64,000 bases of DNA from Bacillus sp. MYb209 (GTDB lineage Bacteria > Bacillota > Bacilli > Bacillales > Bacillaceae_G), in contig NZ_PCNZ01000003.1 in assembly GCF_002975175.1 (NCBI RefSeq), forward strand, positions 124,001 to 188,000, given 5' to 3'. Below the pieces are notes generated by a model, which was not told the DNA's origin, did no database searches, and saw nothing but the letters and a program-made list of their open reading frames with translations. The translations under genes and the position numbers were made by a program. Below, piece by piece: positions 1-8,428 of this stretch. Within the stretch, counting starts at the first letter, position 1, and each line of letters opens with the position of its first letter.

Positions 1-1165
1 CATCGGGGTTAATTTTCTTTTTCGCCTCAGCAGCAGTTAGCTTCGCACTCGGAATTGTTCGTTTTTGATGCGATGCTAAATATTCCTTTGCAGAAAAACC
101 AACAATCGATCCATCATCTAAAGCAATTTTCATTTGAATTGCTTCTGGATAAATACGCACTCCATTTTCACTTACAACGTACGTAAACACACCGATATTA
201 TCATATTGAGAACTATCAAACAGCTCCATATTTGTAAACTTGTGATCCTTTAAAAACGTCAATCCTTTACTTCCTGCATCATTTAAACTAATTTTTTGTT
301 CTTTAATTTCTCGATTATTCATTACCCAAATTGGGTATCCACCTTTCCCAGTAATATCCATGTGAAATTCGTTGTTTGTTGCTGGATCTTTAATTTTCAC
401 ACTGTAGAAAGATTCTTTTGCGCCTTTTCCGCTTTTCTCAACTTCTACTTTTTCATTTCCTTTTAAATTTAAAAATGATTTTGCGATTTTTGCAGCCTCA
501 TCTTTAGAAATCGCTTTACCCTCTGCTTCAAATCCGCCCTTTTTATTTTTTTGTGCACTTGTAAAAGTAGGACCGAAATTAGTAGATGAGTATGACGTTA
601 CATTCTTCTCTACTGTTTTTAATCCATCAATAATTGTGTTATCTGCTGGATCTTGATTAGACGCAAGTGCCAGTTCTACATCCATCCAGCGTAAATTATT
701 TTTCAAAACAAGATGTTGCACTTTTCTTAGTTCATCCTGTATATTTCCTGCATTTGAATATAAAGTTTGCAATGTTTTATACTCTTGATCATTTAGCGGT
801 TCTTTTTCTAAATCACGAATCGCTGCACGATAGCTAAAATCACCGATATTCGCTAAAAATTCTTCCGTTTTATTAAATGGCATTAATGTTAATGGTAGTT
901 GACCTACATCAGAACGAGCTTCAGATGTTAAACGCCACACATCTGCTAATGCTGGCGATAGAGACGCACGTGAATTCATCGCAAGTGTTGTCCCGATTTT
1001 ATCGTGTAATAAGTCAACCTCATACGCTAAATCATGAAACGCGCGCTGATAACTATTTTCCGCTCTAATTAATACTGCATTTTTTTCTTGATGCTCTTTA
1101 TAGCCCCAATATCCTGTTCCGACTACACCTATTGTTAATAATACAATGATAATACCTCTTAACAT
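1..1165 (-). CDS. ypeB: Spore germination protein YpeB (partial, C-terminus beyond window)
   Basis: YpeB is the partner of the cortex-lytic enzyme SleB in the spore; each needs the other for stable deposition and action during germination. The frame opens at an ATG at 1163-1165 on the minus strand with a GGAGG-type ribosome site and runs off the left edge, giving about 388 residues of a family usually near 450. The N-terminus is a single membrane anchor (MLRGIIIVLLTIGVVG), followed by a helical region and, toward the edge, PepSY-like repeats. It starts 15 bases after sleB, so the two form the classic sleB-ypeB operon. No lesion is visible in the part seen. Confidence 0.93.
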   Translation of the reverse strand, partial: MLRGIIIVLLTIGVVGTGYWGYKEHQEKNAVLIRAENSYQRAFHDLAYEVDLLHDKIGTTLAMNSRASLSPALADVWRLTSEARSDVGQLPLTLMPFNKTEEFLANIGDFSYRAAIRDLEKEPLNDQEYKTLQTLYSNAGNIQDELRKVQHLVLKNNLRWMDVELALASNQDPADNTIIDGLKTVEKNVTSYSSTNFGPTFTSAQKNKKGGFEAEGKAISKDEAAKIAKSFLNLKGNEKVEVEKSGKGAKESFYSVKIKDPATNNEFHMDITGKGGYPIWVMNNREIKEQKISLNDAGSKGLTFLKDHKFTNMELFDSSQYDNIGVFTYVVSENGVRIYPEAIQMKIALDDGSIVGFSAKEYLASHQKRTIPSAKLTAAEAKKKINPD

Positions 1166-1180
1166 GTTTCCACCTCCGCT

Positions 1181-1960
1181 CTATTTACAGAAAATGTGTT
1201 TGCCGATTTTTTTAATTTGTGGACGAGTCCAAATCCATTTGCTTGTCGCAGTATCTGGATTGAAATAATATAGTGCATTCCCTGTTGGATCCCATCCATT
1301 GATTGCATCTAATACGGCTTTTTTCGCATTCTCATTTGGCGTTAAATATATTTGTCCATCTGCTACTGCTGTAAAGGCTCTCGGTTCAAAGATTACACCT
1401 GAAACGGTATTTGGAAACGATGCACTTGTGACACGATTTAAAATTACCGCAGCCACTGCAACTTGTCCTAAATATGGCTCGCCACGTGACTCTCCGTATA
1501 CAGCGTTTGCCATTAACTGAATGTCATTTTGAGAATAACCGTTTGGAACATTTGTCCCTTTACTTTGTGGTGGTTTATTTTCTTGTGCAGTACCACCGCT
1601 ATTCCCTTTATTAGTTGTAGTACCTTTATTAGCGGTCGACTTATCATACTTCGTCGCTTTTACAAGCATTTGCTTCGTTTTAGCACCCGCTAAACCATCA
1701 ACCGGCAATCCGAATTTTTGCTGAAAGTTTCGAAGTGCCCAATATGTACCCCATCCGAAAACACCATCAACTTTCCCCGTATAAAATCCGTTATATTTCA
1801 AACGAGATTGTAATTCAATGACATCTTCTCCAGATGCTCCCCTTTGGATAACTTGATTAGAAAAGGCTTCTACATTTTTGGTTTGTATACTACTTACCAT
1901 TAAAGATAAGCCAATAAAGGTAAGTAAAACCGCTATCTTCAAAAAACCTTTTTGACGCAT
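1181..1960 (-). CDS. sleB: Spore cortex-lytic enzyme SleB
   Basis: SleB is a lytic transglycosylase that cuts muramic-delta-lactam-containing spore cortex after germination is triggered. The 259-residue product has a signal peptide (about residues 1-32), a peptidoglycan-binding domain (about 34-100, with the typical DGVFGWGT turn), a low-complexity Asn/Gly/Thr-rich linker, and a C-terminal hydrolase_2 domain (about 146-259) carrying the catalytic Glu in YGESRGEP. Length and domain order match intact SleB. It is first in the operon with ypeB. Expected to be made in the forespore under SigG; no promoter was assigned here. Confidence 0.95.
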   Translation of the reverse strand: MRQKGFLKIAVLLTFIGLSLMVSSIQTKNVEAFSNQVIQRGASGEDVIELQSRLKYNGFYTGKVDGVFGWGTYWALRNFQQKFGLPVDGLAGAKTKQMLVKATKYDKSTANKGTTTNKGNSGGTAQENKPPQSKGTNVPNGYSQNDIQLMANAVYGESRGEPYLGQVAVAAVILNRVTSASFPNTVSGVIFEPRAFTAVADGQIYLTPNENAKKAVLDAINGWDPTGNALYYFNPDTATSKWIWTRPQIKKIGKHIFCK

Positions 1961-2105
1961 ATATTTCCCTCCTTAATTACAGTAATGAATTCATGGTTAT
2001 GTTTTGTAAATGTGAAGCTTTTATGTAAAGAAGACAAAAAAAGCCAAACTTATATGCTTGAAGATATATGCACACAATATAAAAAAAGAGTAAAAGGAGC
2101 TTATT

Positions 2106-2438
2106 ATGAAGTATTTCTTCACACGTATAGCATTCTCGATTTTTTTACTAACAACATGTTCAAATATATATACTGGTCCATCTATAGTTCACGCACAGCC
2201 GCCCTATGCAAAATGGGGTAAACTGGCCGTTGAAAAAACGAAAGAACAATATCCGAAAGCAGAGATTATTGATTACCTTCATATAGGTAGAAAACCAAAA
2301 ACTGTTCAAATAACAGTTGAAAAGTTTAAGCTGTGGCTGCGTGAAGGTGGGAAAGAATATGGTGTTTTTGTTGATGTAGAATTCGATACGAAAACAGAGA
2401 AATTTTTAAAGATGTCATTTCAGAAAACAAATCGGTAA
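2106..2438 (+). CDS. Small secreted DUF3889 (YqzG/YhdC-like) protein
   Basis: The 110-residue protein has a signal peptide ending near VHAQPP and a mature part with PPYAKWGKLA and KTKEQYPKAEIIDY, which I associate with the DUF3889 / YqzG-YhdC family of small exported Bacillus proteins of unknown function. The ATG follows AAAAGGAGCTTATT. A frame starting at 1952 overlaps it in another phase and is less convincing. It stands alone, divergent from sleB, and ends at a strong bidirectional terminator. Confidence 0.8.
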   Translation: MKYFFTRIAFSIFLLTTCSNIYTGPSIVHAQPPYAKWGKLAVEKTKEQYPKAEIIDYLHIGRKPKTVQITVEKFKLWLREGGKEYGVFVDVEFDTKTEKFLKMSFQKTNR

Positions 2439-2440
2439 AA

Positions 2441-2482
2441 TAAAGAAACCTCCGTCTTTACATACAGACAGAGGTTTCTTTA
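2441..2482. terminator. Bidirectional intrinsic terminator
   Basis: Stem TAAAGAAACCTC with the matching GAGGTTTCTTTA, plus an inner GTCT/AGAC pairing, lies between the converging DUF3889 gene and the Pr6Pr gene. The A-rich and T-rich flanks let it work in both directions. Confidence 0.85.
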
Positions 2483-2494
2483 TGTACTTTTTAC

Positions 2495-3130
2495 TTAATA
2501 AGGAGGATTATTTTTCATATGCAAAGATCGATTCCCTAACATTTTTACTAATCCGCAAATAGCTCCAATTACAACCGCTATTCCGATACTATATAAAAGT
2601 ACTTTCCCATATCCACCTATTCTCGGATCGAGAAACGGATATGGGTACCAATTAACGAATGGACCGCGCATTAAGCTATAGACAACATATAAAAGCGGGA
2701 AAATCAGCCAACTAGTAGCTTGTTTCCACGTGATTGTCTTAGTAGGTGGATTTATAACCCAATCTAAAATCATTGCTAATGGCATGATGTAATGAAGCAC
2801 AGTATTTATCCACGGTATCGGCGTTTGAAGTGATTCTTCTAATCCCCTTAATAACAAAAAATAAATAAGTCCTGTTGTCAGTATGTAAACTGTAGCTGCA
2901 CCGCGAAGAACTCCAAACTGCTCGGAACGTCCGAGTGTGGCTGTCCCCAAACTACTTAATAGCAGAATTACCGCCACTAAAATGTTGCTTTCAATTGTGA
3001 AGTAACTAAAAAAATTAACTGGATTGAACGGTTTCATTTGTGCTCTTGTAACAAATTGAGTAATAAGTGCACTAAACGCTAGAAGACTTAATAACAGTCT
3101 ATAAATCGCTATCATTTTTGTACTTCTCAT
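2495..3130 (-). CDS. Pr6Pr-type integral membrane protein
   Basis: A 211-residue protein with about six hydrophobic helices and short loops. The pattern (first helix with RLLLSLLAFSALITQF, then FFSYFTIESNIL, and a later LMRGPFVNWYPYPFLDP) matches the Pr6Pr / FAR-17a/AIG1-like membrane family. The function of bacterial members is not established. It lies 20 bases downstream of the serine hydrolase gene on the same strand and may be co-transcribed with it. Confidence 0.75.
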   Translation of the reverse strand: MRSTKMIAIYRLLLSLLAFSALITQFVTRAQMKPFNPVNFFSYFTIESNILVAVILLLSSLGTATLGRSEQFGVLRGAATVYILTTGLIYFLLLRGLEESLQTPIPWINTVLHYIMPLAMILDWVINPPTKTITWKQATSWLIFPLLYVVYSLMRGPFVNWYPYPFLDPRIGGYGKVLLYSIGIAVVIGAICGLVKMLGNRSLHMKNNPPY

Positions 3131-3150
3131 AAAACACCTCCTTCCTCTTC

Positions 3151-4083
3151 TTATTTATGATTGGAATTCTCTTTTATATGCTCTATAAATAACTTTAATG
3201 GTACGAGGCCACGTTTTGGCATGTGACTACTAATTACAGCTACGAGCTCTAACTGCGGAATGATAATAATGTATTGCCCTCCATATCCCATAGCAAAATA
3301 CATACAATACGGTATGTGAAATCTTTCGTTATTTAATACCCACCAGTGATATCCATATGCCCCGACATGTTCATACGTTTCAAATAGAGCCTCACCTGAT
3401 TCTTCTAACCATTTCGATGATACAATTTCATTCCCCTTCCAATATCCATTGTGCAAACATACTTTTCCTAACTTTAATAAATCTATAGATTTCATTTTCA
3501 TACCAAATCCGCCAACATATATACCTTGCGGGTCTTGTTGCCACTCATACTCCGTAATGTTTAACGGCTCAAATAAATACTTTTTCGCGAACTGCTCCGT
3601 CGACATTCCAGTTGCTTGTTGAATGATGTAACTAAGTAAGTGAGAAGAACCTGAATTATAATTCATTTTCGTACCCATTTCTTCAATGAGCGGTTTTTCT
3701 AAAATGTATTGCACCCAATTGTGTGATTCCACAAAATCATTTGGGAAAACAACCCCATTTCCGAACTCTTGCCAATCTTCTCCTGTTGTCATCGTTAATA
3801 AATGATACAGCGTTAGTTCCCTCTTTTTCTCCGGTACATTTGGAATCCATGTTGTGATTTGTGTATGTATATTATTTATAAATCCTTTATCAATTGCGAT
3901 ACCAATTAATATAGATACGATACTTTTTGTAATCGAATTAATTTTAAATAAGTCATTTGCACAGTCTATCATTTTATAGTATTCAGTCGTTAATTCCCCC
4001 TTTTGATAAACAAGAAATGTATTAACTTTTTTCTTTTCAAATTTACTTTGTAATTGCTCGAAATTCAAGTAGTCTTCCTCCAT
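3151..4083 (-). CDS. Serine hydrolase, beta-lactamase/DD-peptidase fold
   Basis: 310 residues with the active-site SxxK motif as SITK (in INSITKSIVS, about residue 50) and a second-motif Tyr in MNYNSGSSH. This is the penicillin-binding-protein-like class C fold, including esterases, D-aminopeptidases and DD-peptidases. There is no signal peptide, so it is probably cytoplasmic and not a secreted beta-lactamase. The ATG start has no clear ribosome site, so the exact start is uncertain. The substrate cannot be read from the sequence. Confidence 0.82.
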   Translation of the reverse strand: MEEDYLNFEQLQSKFEKKKVNTFLVYQKGELTTEYYKMIDCANDLFKINSITKSIVSILIGIAIDKGFINNIHTQITTWIPNVPEKKRELTLYHLLTMTTGEDWQEFGNGVVFPNDFVESHNWVQYILEKPLIEEMGTKMNYNSGSSHLLSYIIQQATGMSTEQFAKKYLFEPLNITEYEWQQDPQGIYVGGFGMKMKSIDLLKLGKVCLHNGYWKGNEIVSSKWLEESGEALFETYEHVGAYGYHWWVLNNERFHIPYCMYFAMGYGGQYIIIIPQLELVAVISSHMPKRGLVPLKLFIEHIKENSNHK

Positions 4084-4156
4084 CTAAATGATTATGTAAT
4101 ATTTGTTGTTCATCTCGTTCTCTCTATTAAATCATATTTGTTTTTAAAACAAAAAA

Positions 4157-4192
4157 ATAAACTTGCCAGCCTTTATCAGCTGACAAGTTTAT
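4157..4192 (-). terminator. Terminator of the kynUBA operon
   Basis: ATAAACTTG and AGC pair with GCT and CAAGTTTAT around an eight-base loop, with a T-rich tail in the minus direction, just after the kynA stop. Confidence 0.75.
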
Positions 4193-4194
4193 TC

Positions 4195-5043
4195 TTATAA
4201 TTTCGTTCGAACGTTCCAAAGCTCTGGGAAGAAGCATTGATCAAGCACTCGCTTTAAATAAGATACGCCAGAAGAGCCACCTGTTCCCATTTTATGACCA
4301 ATAATTCGTTCTACCGTTTTCATATGACGGAAACGCCATTGTTGTAGCCAGTCTTCAATATCGATTAATTTCTCTGCAAGCTGATATAAATCCCAATATT
4401 TCTGCACGTCCGCATATACTTCTATCCAAGCCGCTTCTACAGTTGCATCCTCTTCGTAAGGCTGCGTAATATCACGATTTAACACATCTTTATGAATTGG
4501 GAATCCTTCTTTAACAAGCGCTTGTATCGCAACGTCATACAAACTTGGTGCATGAAGTGCTTTATGAAGACGAGCATGTAATTCTAGGTCCTTTTCATAA
4601 ATCTTTAATGCATGTGGTGTTTTATAACCAAGTGCATACTCAATCATTCGATATTGATATGATTGAAAACCTGAAGCCTGACCAAGTGAATCACGGAACT
4701 CAATGTATTCTGATGGCGTTAATGTCGCAAGAATATCCCAAGATTGAATAATTTGCGACTGAATTTTTGATACACGTGCTAACATTTTAAATGCAGGTGC
4801 TAATTTATCATTTTTAATAGATTCAATTGCTGCATTCAGTTCATGTAAAATTAGTTTCATCCAAAGCTCACTCGCTTGGTGAATAACGATAAATAACATT
4901 TCATCATGATGATCTGATAATCTTTGTTGACTAGATAATAAGCTATCTAGCTGTAAATACTCTCCGTACGTCATATTTTCCTTAAAATCAGTGTGAATCC
5001 CTTTTTCCATAATTACTTTTTCGTTTTCTTTCATATTAGTCAA
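4195..5043 (-). CDS. kynA: Tryptophan 2,3-dioxygenase
   Basis: A haem enzyme opening the indole ring of L-tryptophan with O2 to N-formylkynurenine, the first step of the kynurenine pathway. The 282-residue product has family motifs: [14 protein letters not shown] near the N-terminus, [16 protein letters not shown] with the active-site His region, and the C-terminal [15 protein letters not shown] and [11 protein letters not shown] stretch. Length is normal. It is the last gene of kynU-kynB-kynA, 23 bases after kynB, so it is expressed from the kynU promoter. Confidence 0.96.
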   Translation of the reverse strand: MTNMKENEKVIMEKGIHTDFKENMTYGEYLQLDSLLSSQQRLSDHHDEMLFIVIHQASELWMKLILHELNAAIESIKNDKLAPAFKMLARVSKIQSQIIQSWDILATLTPSEYIEFRDSLGQASGFQSYQYRMIEYALGYKTPHALKIYEKDLELHARLHKALHAPSLYDVAIQALVKEGFPIHKDVLNRDITQPYEEDATVEAAWIEVYADVQKYWDLYQLAEKLIDIEDWLQQWRFRHMKTVERIIGHKMGTGGSSGVSYLKRVLDQCFFPELWNVRTKL

Positions 5044-5066
5044 ACGCCCCTTTTATATATTTCTAC

Positions 5067-5696
5067 TTATATTGGCCTAATAACAGCGCGAACTGGACTC
5101 CCATCTGCATCTGTTAATGCAAGTGGTAAGGCAATAAGTTCGTAATCGCCGTCTGCTACGTGATCTAGTACGACATTTTCTAAAATGTGAATTCCGTGTT
5201 TAAATAATTGATGATGTGCTGCTAGTTCTTTATCATCTAAAGGATCAACAGAAGGTACATCTACCCCAATTAAACGAATGCCCTTATTTGATAGAAAAGG
5301 TGCAATATCAGCACGTAAATACGGGATTTCTTCTGGGAATTCTTGCGCTTTACCATGTGAAGATGTACGTAATAATAATCGCTCTACACCTTCTAAGTTA
5401 AATCGTTCTAATTCCTTTTTACCGATACTCTCCAGCCCTGAAACATCGATAACTCGTGCTGCGCCTACATATACGTGTATATCTAAATCTAACACCTTCT
5501 TGCCGTCATTATCGAAATGAAAAGGTGCATCAATATGAGTGCCAGTATGGATACTCATCGTTAACTTTCCGACATTTACTGAACCACTGTCCTCTTTTGA
5601 CCATGAAACCTCATACGAGAACGGTGTATCCCCTGGCCACGTCGCGATATCATTATTTAGCGGTTGTGAAATATCAATCCACTGCGATGTTTTCAT
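5067..5696 (-). CDS. kynB: Kynurenine formamidase (arylformamidase)
   Basis: Hydrolyses N-formylkynurenine to kynurenine and formate. The 209-residue protein belongs to the metal-dependent cyclase family: the metal-binding HxGTHxDxPxH motif is visible as HTGTHIDAPFH (about residues 50-60). It starts two bases after the kynU stop, so translation is probably coupled. The position between kynU and kynA supports this function over other cyclase-family enzymes. Confidence 0.95.
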   Translation of the reverse strand: MKTSQWIDISQPLNNDIATWPGDTPFSYEVSWSKEDSGSVNVGKLTMSIHTGTHIDAPFHFDNDGKKVLDLDIHVYVGAARVIDVSGLESIGKKELERFNLEGVERLLLRTSSHGKAQEFPEEIPYLRADIAPFLSNKGIRLIGVDVPSVDPLDDKELAAHHQLFKHGIHILENVVLDHVADGDYELIALPLALTDADGSPVRAVIRPI

Positions 5697-5698
5697 GC

Positions 5699-6985
5699 TT
5701 AAGCCACAACCTCTCGCTTATTTTCAAAGTTTTTATATTCTTCCTCTTTCATAACTTTCTTTAAAATTTGTACAGAGTTCCATACTTCCTCATACGTATT
5801 GTATAAAGCAACCGGTGCAAGTCTAACTCCATTTGGAGCTCTAAAGTCTGGAATCACTCCATTTGCTTTTAACGCTTTACATATACGTGCCGCCTCAGCA
5901 TGTTCTAAATAAATATGCCCGCCTCGTTTTTCATCCTCTAGCGGATTTCCGATTGTAAATCCCATATCCTTTAACTCTAATTGAATTAAATCGAGCATAT
6001 ATCTTGTTATATGTAATGATTTTTCACGTAATCTCTCAATGCCAGCTTCTTTAAAAATTTCAAGAGAACCAATTAATGGTGCCGTACTCAATACGTGAGG
6101 TGTTCCTATTTGGTACGCCCCAGCATGATCAGCTGCAGTTAATGAATGTTCCATATCAAACTGCTTATCTTTTCTAGAACTAAACCAACCAGATAATCCT
6201 GGCAGTCTATTAAAATGTTTTTTATTCACATATAACCCTGCTACACCACCAGGTCCTGCATTTAAATATTTATAATTACACCATACAGCGAAATCAACAT
6301 CCCACTCGTTAAAATGATGCGGAATAGAGCCGATTGAATGACATAGGTCAAAACCGATATGAATACCACGTTTATGAGCTTCAGCTGTTAATCGCTTCAT
6401 ATCAAGAATCTGTCCGCTTCTATATAGTACAGAAGGCAATAAAATTAAAGCGATATCATCAGTCATCGCATGAATGATATCTTCCTCATTTAATGTTCTA
6501 CCATCTCTGCTCTTTACTCTCATTAGGTGCTCATCTGGATCTAATCCTTTTAAACGAATTTGACTTTGGAGCGCATATATATCTGATGGGAACGTTAATT
6601 CATCAGCAAGAATTTTTGTGCGTATTCCTTTCGGCTCATAAAACGTCGCAATAACTTGGTGTATATTCGTAGTCGTAGAACCAGTTACAATCGTTTCTTC
6701 TGGTAAAGCACCAATAAGAGGTGCAGTCAATTCCCCTAGCTGTTCTGATAGGAAGAACCAAGGATGTTCTCCTTCAGTCCATCCATCAATTCCATACTCT
6801 TTCCATGAATCTAGCAACGTAAGTAACGATTTCTCTGCTCTTTTTGAAAGCAACCCTAAAGAGTTACCATCTAAATATATTGTTCCTTCTTTTTTATAAA
6901 ATTCAGTTTGAAAATCTTTCAGTTCATCATGTTTATCACATTCAAGCGCATACTCATAAGTTGGTTGAAATGGTTCTTTATACAT
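5699..6985 (-). CDS. kynU: Kynureninase
   Basis: A PLP enzyme cleaving kynurenine to anthranilate and alanine. The 428-residue protein has the family length; the PLP lysine lies in [15 protein letters not shown], and [14 protein letters not shown] carries the Asp/His cofactor contacts. The ATG follows AGAAGGTGACACC. It is the first gene of kynUBA; kynurenine made by KynA and KynB would be turned into anthranilate. The promoter at 7030-7058 overlaps a palindrome likely bound by the divergent TetR regulator. Confidence 0.96.
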   Translation of the reverse strand: MYKEPFQPTYEYALECDKHDELKDFQTEFYKKEGTIYLDGNSLGLLSKRAEKSLLTLLDSWKEYGIDGWTEGEHPWFFLSEQLGELTAPLIGALPEETIVTGSTTTNIHQVIATFYEPKGIRTKILADELTFPSDIYALQSQIRLKGLDPDEHLMRVKSRDGRTLNEEDIIHAMTDDIALILLPSVLYRSGQILDMKRLTAEAHKRGIHIGFDLCHSIGSIPHHFNEWDVDFAVWCNYKYLNAGPGGVAGLYVNKKHFNRLPGLSGWFSSRKDKQFDMEHSLTAADHAGAYQIGTPHVLSTAPLIGSLEIFKEAGIERLREKSLHITRYMLDLIQLELKDMGFTIGNPLEDEKRGGHIYLEHAEAARICKALKANGVIPDFRAPNGVRLAPVALYNTYEEVWNSVQILKKVMKEEEYKNFENKREVVA

Positions 6986-7029
6986 GGTGTCACCTTCTTT
7001 TAATTTTCTTTTTATTCTAACTAATTGAA

Positions 7030-7058
7030 ATATATCACCTAAGTTGATATAGCGTCAA
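7030..7058 (-). promoter_or_regulatory. kynU promoter with embedded operator palindrome
   Basis: On the minus strand TTGACG (7053-7058) and ATATAT (7030-7035) are 17 bases apart, a good SigA arrangement 45 bases upstream of kynU. Inside it lies a perfect 7-bp-arm palindrome, TATATCA-N7-TGATATA (7031-7051), filling the space between the two boxes. It is the natural site for repression by the divergent TetR protein. Confidence 0.65.
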
Positions 7059-7072
7059 TGATATTATGTCAG

Positions 7073-7102
7073 TTGACTTTATATACGAACTTCTTTTACA
7101 AT
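7073..7102 (+). promoter_or_regulatory. Promoter of the tetR-family gene
   Basis: TTGACT (7073-7078) and TACAAT (7097-7102) are separated by 18 bases, 43 bases upstream of the TTG start at 7145. It diverges from the kynU promoter; the operator at 7031-7051 lies just upstream of its -35 box. Confidence 0.55.
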
Positions 7103-7144
7103 ACAATTATATTTTCAGATATTTCAGTAAAAAGAGGTGATTCC

Positions 7145-7756
7145 TTGAAAAATTCTACTCTTTCAACAAGAAAACACCGCTCCTTAGAAACAAAAAAGAA
7201 ACTATTACATTCCGGTTATACTATTTTTATAAAAAACGGATTTCAGAAAACTACAATCACGCAAATTATTAAACATGCAGAAACTGGTTATGGAACAGCA
7301 TATGTATACTTTAAAAACAAAGATGCTCTCCTCGTCGTTTTGATGGAAGATGTTATGAATCGCTTTTATGATATTGCTGATCGCTCTTTCTCCCCTCAAA
7401 CAAAGACAGAAGCACACAGTATGATCCAAAGTCAAGTACGTGCTTTTTTACAATTAGCTGAGGAAGAAAGAGCACTATTACAAGTTGTGGAAGAAGCAAT
7501 AGGAACCTCTGAAGAAATACGTCAAAAATGGAATGAAATCCGAGAACGTTTTGTAATACGTATTATGCAAGATATTACTCATTCCCAAGAAAATGGATTA
7601 GCACGAACTGCGTTAAATAAAGAGATTGTCGCACGCGGTTGGTTCTCTATGAATGAAATGTTCCTCTGGACAATTGTGCAAAATGATAAAGAGATAGATT
7701 TAGAAGAAATTGTGTATACTTTGACGGAAATGTATAAGACAGGGTTATATAAATAG
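7145..7756 (+). CDS. TetR/AcrR-family regulator, probable regulator of kynUBA
   Basis: 203 residues. The N-terminal helix-turn-helix is typical of TetR (KKLLHSGYTIFIKNGFQKTTITQIIKHAE, then GTAYVYFKNKDAL), followed by an all-helical ligand domain. The TTG start at 7145 is preceded by GAGGTGA at seven-base spacing; the upstream in-frame extension has no ribosome site. It is divergent from kynUBA, with an operator-like palindrome in the kynU promoter, so I infer that it represses the operon and senses tryptophan or a kynurenine intermediate. The ligand is not visible. Confidence 0.85.
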   Translation: MKNSTLSTRKHRSLETKKKLLHSGYTIFIKNGFQKTTITQIIKHAETGYGTAYVYFKNKDALLVVLMEDVMNRFYDIADRSFSPQTKTEAHSMIQSQVRAFLQLAEEERALLQVVEEAIGTSEEIRQKWNEIRERFVIRIMQDITHSQENGLARTALNKEIVARGWFSMNEMFLWTIVQNDKEIDLEEIVYTLTEMYKTGLYK

Positions 7757-7773
7757 CACATTATAACCTCAAA

Positions 7774-7805
7774 AAACCGTTACTCAATATGCTTAGTAAC
7801 GGTTT
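7774..7805. terminator. Bidirectional terminator between converging genes
   Basis: AAACCGTTACT pairs perfectly with AGTAACGGTTT around a ten-base loop. It serves the TetR gene on plus and the DUF3953 gene on minus, whose stop codon it overlaps. Confidence 0.85.
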
Positions 7806-8043
7806 ATTTTAAATATTTTATTACCGATACAAAAATACAAAATAGCGATGCAAGTAAGAGAATAATCCCCAAATTTTTATTCTCTTTTTCATCTTTCTTA
7901 AAATTTTGCACCCCCATACCAGCTAACATAAATCCTAGAAGCAATTGTAGAATAAGCATACTTTGTTTCGAATCATCATTCCAACTATAGATGGAATAGA
8001 CCATTACAATAATTGCGAGTATGAATGTGGTAATTCTAATCAT
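7804..8043 (-). CDS. DUF3953-like small membrane protein
   Basis: 79 residues, with three hydrophobic stretches (about residues 4-20, 30-45 and 57-77) separated by a charged FKKDEKENKN loop. The pattern matches small Bacillus proteins I associate with DUF3953. Function is unknown. It lies 21 bases downstream of the DUF3977-like gene and is probably in the same short transcript. Confidence 0.7.
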   Translation of the reverse strand: MIRITTFILAIIVMVYSIYSWNDDSKQSMLILQLLLGFMLAGMGVQNFKKDEKENKNLGIILLLASLFCIFVSVIKYLK

Positions 8044-8064
8044 AAGAACACCTCCTGTTTGATT

Positions 8065-8310
8065 CTATTGTTTTAACCTACTCACCATTCCAACAATAAA
8101 CTTATACTCAGCTCTACTTTTTCTTACTTTCTTAAAACCCTCTTTCGTATCTAAAATAAAACAAGTTTTCCGTAACCAAATTCGTACATATAAAGACTCA
8201 AAATAAATCGGTTTTATAATTCCTCGCTCCTCAAATTCAGTTCCATCTTTATTTTCAGTTTCCGTTCGAACGAACCACCTATTCCCGATTCCAATTTCAA
8301 TATACTTCAC
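8065..8310 (-). CDS. DUF3977-like small protein
   Basis: 81 residues, no signal or membrane segment, rich in Arg, Lys and aromatic residues; it opens MKYIEIGIGNRWFVRTETE, which I recognise as DUF3977. The ATG follows TAAAGGAGAGTC. Its function is unknown. The usual family length suggests an intact gene. Confidence 0.7.
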   Translation of the reverse strand: MKYIEIGIGNRWFVRTETENKDGTEFEERGIIKPIYFESLYVRIWLRKTCFILDTKEGFKKVRKSRAEYKFIVGMVSRLKQ

Positions 8311-8401
8311 TTAAGACTCTCCTTTAGGAAATCTTTTTTTCTTAACATTCTATTATTTCCCTGGCAAGCGCATATTCCGACAGAACGTGAGCTCACAAAG
8401 A

Positions 8402-8428
8402 AAAAGTAGATTACAAAAATCTACTTTT
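8402..8428 (-). terminator. Terminator of acoR
   Basis: AAAAGTAGATT pairs with AATCTACTTTT around a short loop and overlaps the acoR stop codon; the minus-strand 3' arm ends in the T-run. Confidence 0.75.
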
